Below, one piece after another: positions 1 through 5,894 of a stretch of 64,000 bases of DNA (position 1 is the stretch's first letter; each line of letters begins with the position of its first letter). Where the stretch lies: positions 186,001 to 250,000 of the forward strand of contig CAJUGI010000001.1 of NCBI GenBank assembly GCA_910586065.1, in the 5' to 3' direction. The position numbers and the translations under genes were made by a program. Below the pieces are notes generated by a model. That model saw only the letters and a program-made list of their open reading frames with translations, searched no databases and was not told the DNA's origin. The stretch comes from an uncultured Christensenella sp. (GTDB lineage Bacteria; Bacillota; Clostridia; Christensenellales; Borkfalkiaceae).

Positions 1-782
1 ATCTTCATTCCGGCAAGCATTCCTATGCCCTTAACAAGGTCAACGGCGGAAATCACTCCGCCCTTTTTGTTGTGCAGTGTTTCAAAATTTTCAAGCGCGG
101 GCTTGGTGCCTTCGCCCCACAGCCAGATGGAATTCGCGGGTTTTTTACCCTCTTTAACGCGTCTTAAATTTACGGGGTGGTCTTTTAAAAGCTCATAGCT
201 TTTTTTCATTAAGTCCGCATATATGTTTGAATTAACTCCGTTCGGAAGGTGTCCGGCAACGGGTTTATCCGAAATATCGTGAGGGGGAGTGAGTGTGGCG
301 CCCGTTGTTCCGTCTTTAATTATCAGGCAATGCCTGTAACTTATCCCCGCGTAAAAACGGAATCTTTCATCGCCAAGTTTTTCATCGATGAATTTAATCA
401 GTTCCTCGGCTTCTCCGGTGGTTATTTCGCCCGCGGAATAATCGAGCATAATCTTGTTTTCGTAAGGTTCATGCTCGGATAAGGTTACTAAATTGCACCG
501 TAAGGTTACGTCCGTAGGGCACAGGTTAATGCCCATCGAAACCGCTTCGAGCGGCGAACGCCCCGTATAAAAATCGGCGGGGTTAAAGCCCAAAACCGAC
601 ATATTGGCAACGTCGGACCCCGGTTTAAAGCCGTCCGGCACGGTTTTGCAAAGCCCGACTTCGGAAACAGGGGCAAGTTTGTCGAAAAGAGGAGCCTTAG
701 CCGCCTCTAAGCACGTTTTACTTCCGAGCTCCGGTATTTTCCAGTCCGCCATTCCGTCGCCTAATACGACCGCATATTTCAT
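1..782 (-). CDS. apgM: Cofactor-independent phosphoglycerate mutase, archaeal (ApgM) type; 3' part outside window
   Basis: Reading from the ATG at 782 gives 260 codons without a stop before the window edge, so the C-terminus is missing. The N-terminus MKYAVVLGDGMADW has the metal-binding D-G-M-A-D segment (residues 9-13), and the S in DVANMSVLG (about S62) is the expected alkaline-phosphatase-superfamily nucleophile. The family interconverts 2- and 3-phosphoglycerate in glycolysis; some relatives are annotated as alternative homoserine kinases, which the sequence cannot exclude. A GGGAG ribosome binding site lies 4 bases before the start. It follows ung on the same strand across about 150 bases that hold the structured element at 822-904. 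Confidence 0.85.
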   Translation of the reverse strand, partial: MKYAVVLGDGMADWKIPELGSKTCLEAAKAPLFDKLAPVSEVGLCKTVPDGFKPGSDVANMSVLGFNPADFYTGRSPLEAVSMGINLCPTDVTLRCNLVTLSEHEPYENKIMLDYSAGEITTGEAEELIKFIDEKLGDERFRFYAGISYRHCLIIKDGTTGATLTPPHDISDKPVAGHLPNGVNSNIYADLMKKSYELLKDHPVNLRRVKEGKKPANSIWLWGEGTKPALENFETLHNKKGGVISAVDLVKGIGMLAGMK

Positions 783-821
783 AATAACTCCCGAAAAACG
801 CTTGTATGCGTTACATAACTT

Positions 822-904
822 TGTTGCAACGCGGAAAACTTTCTGTCACTTACGTCTAGTAAGTTTCTTCAAGTTTTAATAACGCGCTTCGTTCCGTTCG
901 CATC
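822..904 (-). repeat. Structured intergenic element, copy A (between ung and apgM)
   Basis: Nested inverted repeats are visible: an outer stem AACGCGGA/TCCGCGTT (828-835 with 905-912), AAAACTT/AAGTTTT inside it, and a hairpin ACTTAC-GTCTA-GTAAGT at 848-864. The sequence resembles 31378-31468 (TGTTGCAACGCGG..AAAACT against TGTCGCAATACGG..AAAACT, and similar far ends). It lies in the likely 5' leader of apgM. No function is known to me. Confidence 0.45.
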
Positions 905-931
905 TCCGCGTTTTACATTTTTTAGAAAATT

Positions 932-1600
932 TTAATTCAAGTCCCAGTCAATCGGTTCTTTGCCGACGGACTTTAAATAGCCGTTCGTTTTGGAAAAGGG
1001 TCTGGAACCGAAAAATCCGTTGTATGCCGAAAGGGGCGAGGGGTGCGCCGACTGGATTATGAAGTGCTTTGTTTCGTCTATAAGCGGCGCTTTGCTACGT
1101 GCGTTTCCGCCCCACAGAATAAATACTACGTTTTGAGTGTTTTCGGAAATGAGCTTTATTACGCTGTCGGTAAACCACGCCCAGCCGCATTTCGAGTGCG
1201 AGTTCGCCGCATGCTCGCGAACGGTGAGGGTGGTGTTCAACAGCAGAATTCCCTCGTTTGCCCATTTCGTCAAATCGCCGCAGTTGGGTTCGGTTATGCC
1301 CAAATCGTCTTCGATTTCCTTATAAATGTTCACAAGCGAAGGCGGCAGCTTTACGCCTTTTTTAACCGAAAAGCACAATCCGTGCGCCTGATTGGGTTCG
1401 TGATAAGGGTCCTGTCCCAGAATAACCGCTTTTATGTTGTCAAGCGGAGTATAGCGGAAACAGTTATACAAATCGTGCATGTCGGGATAAATTATATTAT
1501 GCGAGTATTCGTATTTTAGAAACTCGCGGATTTTTGCGTAACGTTCGTCTGAAAAAAGTGGAGCTAACAGTTCGTCCCAGCCTCCGCCGAGTGGTTTCAT
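932..1600 (-). CDS. ung: Uracil-DNA glycosylase, family 1
   Basis: The 222-residue protein has the family-1 length. Motif A GQDPYH is at 62-67, with D64 as the water-activating residue, and motif B HPSPLSA is at 186-192, with H186 as the uracil-carbonyl-binding histidine. LPPSLVNIYKE and the LLLNTTLTVREH strand are also family-typical. The enzyme excises uracil from DNA to start base excision repair in the cytoplasm. The start is ATG with an AAGGGAAGG tract about 10 bases upstream. It lies 36 bases after luxS on the same strand and may be co-transcribed. Confidence 0.97.
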   Translation of the reverse strand: MKPLGGGWDELLAPLFSDERYAKIREFLKYEYSHNIIYPDMHDLYNCFRYTPLDNIKAVILGQDPYHEPNQAHGLCFSVKKGVKLPPSLVNIYKEIEDDLGITEPNCGDLTKWANEGILLLNTTLTVREHAANSHSKCGWAWFTDSVIKLISENTQNVVFILWGGNARSKAPLIDETKHFIIQSAHPSPLSAYNGFFGSRPFSKTNGYLKSVGKEPIDWDLN

Positions 1601-1636
1601 TCTTTTGTACCTTCCCTTATATCTTATTATTGTTTT

Positions 1637-2065
1637 TTAAAGTGAGTTTAAAATTTTAAGATAATTTTCGCACTCTTTAAGCGCGTCGTTTAAATCGTGC
1701 TCCAAATAGTTTCCGCATTCCTCGCGTTTGTTGCCGGGTACTTCCTTAAAAGTCAGGGCAATCAAAAAACTCTCCTTTAACAGTTGCAAAACCTGCGCGT
1801 AACTCATATCCGCCGTCAAAAGATAAAACCCCGTTCTGCACCCCATGGGACCGAAGTAAATTATATTGTTTTTATATTCTGAATTGCGCAAAACCGTTGC
1901 CAACAGGTGCTCAACCGTATGTGCCGCTTTGGGTGAAACGTAATCGCCGTCGTTTGGCTTTTTAAAGCGTAAATCCCAGGTGGTAACGCCGTGCAAAACG
2001 TTGCATTCGTGCAGTCCTGCGGACAGTACGTCGTGGTTTTTTGAAAAAGAAGGTATTTTATCCAT
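1637..2065 (-). CDS. luxS: S-ribosylhomocysteine lyase (AI-2 synthase)
   Basis: LuxS cleaves S-ribosylhomocysteine to homocysteine and DPD, the precursor of AI-2. The 142-residue protein carries the metal-binding HTVEH (H49, H53), the third ligand C117 in EECGN, and the catalytic cysteine C76 in GPMGCRTG. It is slightly shorter than typical (about 150). The start ATG has a GGAG 8 bases upstream and overlaps the end of mtnN by 8 bases. Coupling to mtnN places consecutive reactions of the activated methyl cycle in one transcript. Confidence 0.97.
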   Translation of the reverse strand: MDKIPSFSKNHDVLSAGLHECNVLHGVTTWDLRFKKPNDGDYVSPKAAHTVEHLLATVLRNSEYKNNIIYFGPMGCRTGFYLLTADMSYAQVLQLLKESFLIALTFKEVPGNKREECGNYLEHDLNDALKECENYLKILNSL

Positions 2066-2717
2066 TTAATGTCTCCACAATGTTTTTAAGCTCGCTTTCA
2101 AGCGTTTTAAAGCATAGCGAAAGATTTTTTAAGTATTGTTCCGTTGTGGAGCCGCTGCCTGCCAAATCTGAAATAATTTTAAAGGAACGGCAGGGGATTT
2201 TTGCGTGCATACAAACCTGCGCAACCGCGCCGCATTCCATATCGCGGATATCTGCGTTTAAAACCGTAGTTAAAAGTTCAAAATCTTTTTTGCTGTCGTT
2301 GAACCGGTCGCCGGTGGCAAGCTTTTTAGCAGGGTAAACGCCGCATATTTGCAGGGGTAAATAATTTTCAGCGCACTCGTCAAGCGTGCCTATAGCGGTG
2401 CCGTTCAGCTGGGTTAAATCGAAGTCGTACTGCACAACCGAGGATATTTCGTAAATTCCGCCTACTTTCAATTCGTGGCTGAGCCCGCCCGCAACGCCTA
2501 AGTTTATTATTTCTTCGGGATTGAATTTATCCGCCGCAAGTTGGGTGCCGCACGCCGCGTTTGCTTTACCTACGCCGCATATAATTACGGCTGCGTCTTT
2601 TCCGTAAAGGGTGCCGCATATCACGCGTTTACCGCATATTACTTGTTCTTTTACGGCTTTCATTGCGGAAATTACAGGCGCCGCTTCTTTGTCCATCGCA
2701 ATTATAAAACAAATCAT
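2058..2717 (-). CDS. mtnN: 5'-methylthioadenosine/S-adenosylhomocysteine nucleosidase
   Basis: MTA/SAH nucleosidase removes adenine from S-adenosylhomocysteine (giving S-ribosylhomocysteine for LuxS) and from methylthioadenosine. I chose the ATG at 2717 (219 residues, MICFIIAMDKEAA), not an upstream start, because it overlaps the preceding stop as ATGA and sits just behind AAGGAGA. Family features are the N-terminal IIAMDKEAAPV, GVGKANAACGTQ, NLGVAGGL, the DMEC segment with the ribose-binding glutamate, and SDLAGSGST with the catalytic aspartate. Confidence 0.95.
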   Translation of the reverse strand: MICFIIAMDKEAAPVISAMKAVKEQVICGKRVICGTLYGKDAAVIICGVGKANAACGTQLAADKFNPEEIINLGVAGGLSHELKVGGIYEISSVVQYDFDLTQLNGTAIGTLDECAENYLPLQICGVYPAKKLATGDRFNDSKKDFELLTTVLNADIRDMECGAVAQVCMHAKIPCRSFKIISDLAGSGSTTEQYLKNLSLCFKTLESELKNIVETLNG

Positions 2718-3202
2718 TTTTTCTCTCCTTGTTTTTCCGCGCATACGGTTATAACGCCGTAATCCAGCACGTGCGTAAATATCTCAATATCCTGCAATTT
2801 GCCGCAAAAGTACAATTTTCCCCCGATATATTCCATACTTTTCAACGTTTCGGCAAGCGTTTTCCCGTGCATTTTAACGAACGCTTCCCTTACTGTCCAG
2901 TGTTTTAAAAAATCACTTTCGCACGTTATCTCGTATTGTTCTTTTTCCGCAAAGCTGTTTTTAATTATTTCGTGCGGGTTGTTTTTAAAGAGTTCCAAAT
3001 CCACTCCCGCAGGTTTGTCTGAAATTACAATGGCGCCGCGCTTTCCGCTGTGCGTAATAGAAAAAAAGAGGGGGTTGCCTTCAATGAAAGGTTTTCCCGC
3101 CGCAGTCCGCTTTATTTCCGGCTTGTATCCCAGTACGCTCAGAAGAATTTCATCCAGTCTGTCGTATATTCCTTCTGCGGGAGTTATATAAAGTTTAATC
3201 AT
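2714..3202 (-). CDS. 4'-phosphopantetheinyl transferase, Sfp type
   Basis: This enzyme transfers phosphopantetheine from CoA to a carrier protein serine. The 162-residue form from the ATG at 3202 carries FSITHSG (47-53), the Mg-binding GVDLE (D68, E70) and WTVREAFVK (102-110, E106), which are the three core Sfp motifs. It is short compared with Sfp (about 225 residues). An upstream GTG at 3211 is possible, but GGGGGTG lies about 7 bases before the ATG. No NRPS, PKS or carrier protein gene is in the window, so it may serve the fatty acid ACP. It is coupled to mtnN by an ATGA overlap. Confidence 0.9.
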   Translation of the reverse strand: MIKLYITPAEGIYDRLDEILLSVLGYKPEIKRTAAGKPFIEGNPLFFSITHSGKRGAIVISDKPAGVDLELFKNNPHEIIKNSFAEKEQYEITCESDFLKHWTVREAFVKMHGKTLAETLKSMEYIGGKLYFCGKLQDIEIFTHVLDYGVITVCAEKQGEKK

Positions 3203-3233
3203 CCGGTGCACCCCCGCATTGTGTTTAAGGCAG

Positions 3234-4145
3234 TCACAACATCAGCGATTCAACATATTCTATCTGTTCTTTTGTTGCGAGATTTTTTGTAAACGCGCAC
3301 GCGCTTCCCGCCGCCGTGGCAAAATTGAGGGCGGAAAAGTAGTTGCCTGATTTTAAATATTCGTGTATGAATCCGGCAATCATGCTGTCGCCCGCGCCTA
3401 CGGAATTAACCAGCTGTCCGCGGCACGCTCGCACGTAAAGCGATTGTCTGGTTTCGGTTACCATTGCGGCGCCCGCCGAACCCATTGAAACTATAACGTT
3501 ACGCGCACCTATATCCTGAAGTTTTCTGGCGCAGCCGTAAATTCCTTCCACATCGGGAACAGCCGTCAAACCGAATATTTCGCACATTTCGTAAACGTTG
3601 GGCTTAATTAAAAAGGGTCGGTATTTCAATGTGTTCGTTAAAAGTCCATTGCATGCGTCCACTACAAGATTTACGCCTTCGGGCAGTTTAAGTTTTTTAA
3701 GAAGGTCGGAATAAGCCGTATTCCCCAAAGAAGGGGGGACGCTTCCGCATATAACCAACCAGTCGCCGTTCTTTAAAAGGGGTTTCAGTTTTCTTATCAG
3801 CTTGTTTACGTCCGTCGGCTTAACGGGCGTACCGGTGCCGTTTATGTCCGTTTCCGTGTTGCTCTTTATTTTTACGTTAATGCGGCTCTGCCCGTCAATT
3901 TCGATAAAGTCGTGCGCAAGCCCAAGCTCTTCAACCTTGCCGCGGATGAACTTGCCCGTAAAGCCGCCCACAAATCCGAGCGACATAGTTTCTTCGCCAA
4001 GTTCTTTTAAGGCAAGCGAAACGTTTATGCCTTTGCCGCCGACTGCAAGTCTTTCGCTTGTCGTGCGGTTGACAATGCCGCTTTTTACGTTATTGACTTG
4101 AACGTAATAATCCAGAGAGGGATTAAACGTAACGGTGTAAATCAT
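3234..4145 (-). CDS. fruK: PfkB-family sugar-phosphate kinase, probable 1-phosphofructokinase
   Basis: PfkB/ribokinase-fold kinase of 303 residues, phosphorylating a phosphorylated ketohexose with ATP; fructose 1-phosphate is the likeliest substrate, tagatose 6-phosphate the alternative. The start MIYTVTFNPSLDYY is typical of FruK/LacC. The substrate loop GGKGINVS is at 36-43 and GAGDSM at 250-255 has the catalytic base D253. I chose the ATG at 4145 because GGAAGG lies 3 bases upstream; the longer frame runs through the promoter. No PTS gene is adjacent, which leaves the substrate open. Confidence 0.85.
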   Translation of the reverse strand: MIYTVTFNPSLDYYVQVNNVKSGIVNRTTSERLAVGGKGINVSLALKELGEETMSLGFVGGFTGKFIRGKVEELGLAHDFIEIDGQSRINVKIKSNTETDINGTGTPVKPTDVNKLIRKLKPLLKNGDWLVICGSVPPSLGNTAYSDLLKKLKLPEGVNLVVDACNGLLTNTLKYRPFLIKPNVYEMCEIFGLTAVPDVEGIYGCARKLQDIGARNVIVSMGSAGAAMVTETRQSLYVRACRGQLVNSVGAGDSMIAGFIHEYLKSGNYFSALNFATAAGSACAFTKNLATKEQIEYVESLML

Positions 4146-4175
4146 AAGCCTTCCGTAAACCGAAAATATAACTAA

Positions 4176-4204
4176 ACTGTAAAGCATTTGAGAGAATTTG
4201 TCAA
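4176..4204 (-). promoter_or_regulatory. Promoter of the pfkB-PPTase-mtnN-luxS-ung transcript
   Basis: On the minus strand TTGACA (4204-4199) is followed after 17 bases by TACAGT (4181-4176). The start codon lies about 30 bases further on, with its own ribosome binding site. The minus genes from here to ung are closely spaced and could share it. Confidence 0.7.
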
Positions 4205-4224
4205 TAGAAAACAAATTTAAACGC

Positions 4225-4260
4225 TTGATTTTTTTGTCGCCTGTGCATATAATCTATAAT
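4225..4260 (+). promoter_or_regulatory. Promoter of ssrA
   Basis: TTGATT (4225-4230), 17 bases, TATAAT (4248-4253). A second TATAAT (4255-4260) follows directly and lies 7 bases before the mature 5' end, so either could position the transcript. Confidence 0.65.
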
Positions 4261-4267
4261 ACCAATC

Positions 4268-4652
4268 GGGCGAGTTTCAGATTCGATTGCAAATGGAGGA
4301 AGAGAAAAGCATACCAAAGGTCCGGCTTTGTAAAAACGGGAACTTAAATTTAAATGCAGAATCAAAAGATTCCAAAGTTGTAGACTTCCCTTCGATGAGA
4401 ACGGCAGGCTACGCTTGCGCTGCTTAATCTAAAGCGGTCCGTCAACCGAAGAAGCCGCCGGCTTCGGAAGGCGCTATTAAGGCGGCAAACCATAATTTTG
4501 TCTTACCGCGCAATTTTAAGGTAATTTAAGCGGTATGCGCCCGCCGTCTCCCGTCCGTCGGGGACGCGGCGTTAAGTTAAAGGCGGAATAAGTATGTAGA
4601 AAGCTCTGACAAAATGTGTAAGACTCGGGTGCAAGTCCCGACTCGTCCACCA
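4268..4652 (+). ncRNA. ssrA: Transfer-messenger RNA (tmRNA)
   Basis: The 5' end GGGCGAG pairs over 7 bp with CTCGTCC (4642-4648), followed by an encoded ACCA, which forms the tRNA-like acceptor. The 5' segment AGATTCGA matches the conserved D-loop region, and CGGGTGCAAGTCCCG (4627-4641) forms the T arm. The tag reading frame starts at the resume codon GCA (4356), about 14 bases after a pseudoknot-like CAAAG/CTTTG region, and ends at TAA (4425-4427) inside a CGCT/AGCG hairpin. The encoded tag has 23 residues, beginning AESKDSKVV and ending AGYACAA. tmRNA with SmpB rescues stalled ribosomes. Length is 385 nt, single piece. Confidence 0.93.
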
Positions 4653-4711
4653 CTGCGGGGGTATACGCACACCCCGCCAAAAGAGAAACCGAATTATCGG
4701 TTTCTCTTTTT
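4653..4711 (+). terminator. ssrA 3' trailer and intrinsic terminator
   Basis: A short hairpin GCGGGG/CCCCGC (4655-4677) is followed by the terminator stem AGAGAAACCG (4682-4691), loop AATTAT, CGGTTTCTCT (4698-4707) and a T run. Confidence 0.9.
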
Positions 4712-5016
4712 GTTTCCAAGACGGTAAGCACAAGAGAATAACATATCTATAAAGTAGTTCAATAAAATTAGTATTTTATATGATAATTGTATCATAAAAC
4801 AGGTTTACATTCAATTTGATTAAACTATTTTATAGTGCAACAAATTGTTGCGCAATAAAGCCGTTTAATGCGATTGACTTATAATTGAGCGCTATAGAGG
4901 AGCCCGCACAAAAACTTTATGTTACAAGACAAGCAATTTCACGCCGGAAAAATAATTCGGCGCACTCGGCGCCTTTCCGACTATGCGCGCGGCACGTCTG
5001 CAATAGCTTTTAAATC
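4712..5016. other. AT-rich gene-free stretch with two perfect dyads
   Basis: No convincing gene lies in these 305 bases. Two perfect inverted repeats are present: TATGATA-ATTG-TATCATA (4779-4796) and GCAACAA-A-TTGTTGC (4837-4851). Both could be operator-like. The position just downstream of the tmRNA 3' end is a classic island integration point, but no integrase or att duplication is visible. Confidence 0.5.
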
Positions 5017-5045
5017 TTGACAAAACGTAAAACGCGTTTTATAAT
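5017..5045 (+). promoter_or_regulatory. Promoter of hypB1, leaderless type
   Basis: A consensus TTGACA (5017-5022), a 17-base spacer and a consensus TATAAT (5040-5045). The ATG begins 8 bases after the -10, at the expected transcription start, and no ribosome binding site is present. Confidence 0.85.
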
Positions 5046-5052
5046 CCAAAAT

Positions 5053-5724
5053 ATGAATATATTTAAAACGGTTGAAATAAAAGAGGATATCCTTTCGCGC
5101 AACAACGAACAGGCAAAACAGATTAAAGCGGACTTAAAGGCGAAAAAAATATTTTTTCTTAACGTAATGTCGTCGCCCGGCAGCGGCAAAACCACGCTTA
5201 TTACAAACCTTGTTAACCGCCTTAAAAACGATTACAAAACAGGCGTAATCGAGGCCGACATCGATTCGGACGTAGACGCGCATACGATTGCGGAAAAGAC
5301 GGGCGTAAAAACCGTGCAGATTCACACCGCCGGCGCATGCCATTTAACCTGTCAGATGGCGTGGGAATCGCTTCTCGCACTCGGGCTGGAAGGGCTTGAT
5401 TTCGTAATTTTGGAAAATATCGGCAACCTTGTTTGTCCAGCCGAATTCGATACCGGAGCTAACTTCAACCTTGTGCTTTTATCGGTACCCGAAGGCGACG
5501 ACAAGCCGCTAAAATACCCGCTTATGTTCGAAGTCGCTTCGGCGGTAGCGGTTACAAAAGCCGACGTAGCCGAAGTTTTCGATTTTTCGGCGGAACAAGC
5601 CAAAAGGAATATATCCCTGCGCAATCCGCAGGCTCCGGTGTTTATAACTTCGGCGGTAAATAACGAGGGGATAGACAGACTCGAAGCACTCCTCCGCGCC
5701 AGTATAGAAGAAGTAAAGAGATAA
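5053..5724 (+). CDS. hypB: HypB-type nickel-insertion GTPase, copy 1
   Basis: HypB is a SIMIBI GTPase that hands nickel to an apo-enzyme, classically [NiFe] hydrogenase, together with HypA. The 223-residue protein has the P-loop SPGSGKTT (41-48), EADIDSDVD, the G-domain metal ligands C96-H97 and C128 (in ENIGNLVCPAEFD) and VPEGDDKPLKYP. The N-terminal CxxCGC high-affinity nickel site and any His-rich stretch are absent. A longer frame from TTG 5017 is only the -35 box, so ATG 5053 is the start. It precedes a flavoprotein and a second hypB but ends in its own terminator. Confidence 0.92.
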   Translation: MNIFKTVEIKEDILSRNNEQAKQIKADLKAKKIFFLNVMSSPGSGKTTLITNLVNRLKNDYKTGVIEADIDSDVDAHTIAEKTGVKTVQIHTAGACHLTCQMAWESLLALGLEGLDFVILENIGNLVCPAEFDTGANFNLVLLSVPEGDDKPLKYPLMFEVASAVAVTKADVAEVFDFSAEQAKRNISLRNPQAPVFITSAVNNEGIDRLEALLRASIEEVKR

Positions 5725-5737
5725 AATAAAATTAATT

Positions 5738-5770
5738 ATGCCCTTCTTTTTGCAAAGCGGGGCATTTTTT
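5738..5770 (+). terminator. Intrinsic terminator after hypB1
   Basis: Stem ATGCCC/GGGGCAT, with an inner CTTT/AAAG, followed by TTTTTT. It separates hypB1 from the next cluster. Confidence 0.8.
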
Positions 5771-5823
5771 ATGCAAATGTCGAAAAAAATTCCGTAAATT
5801 GATAAAAATTTTTCGATTTAATA

Positions 5824-5852
5824 TTTACTTTTTAAAAAACAGGTAGTATATT
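5824..5852 (+). promoter_or_regulatory. Promoter of the flavoprotein-hypB2-hypA transcript
   Basis: TTTACT (5824-5829), 17 bases, TATATT (5847-5852). A dyad TAAAGT-AAATAT-ACTTTA (5861-5878) lies just after it, covering the likely transcription start, and could be an operator. Confidence 0.55.
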
Positions 5853-5894
5853 ATAGATAATAAAGTAAATATACTTTAACATTAGGAGAACGTT

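Noticed and set aside
1043..1519. Plus-strand frame of 158 codons
   Set aside because: Antisense to ung, which has complete catalytic motifs.
4516..4731. Short minus-strand frame of 71 codons
   Set aside because: It covers the tmRNA 3' half and terminator; the RNA explains the conservation of this stretch.
4919..5020. 33-residue frame MLQDKQFHAGKIIRR...
   Set aside because: GAGGAG lies too far upstream (about 15 bases), the frame ends in the hypB1 promoter, and the resemblance to an HTH N-terminus is too weak.
5017..5052. Upstream TTG start for hypB1
   Set aside because: The codon is the -35 hexamer and the extra 12 residues do not belong to the HypB family.
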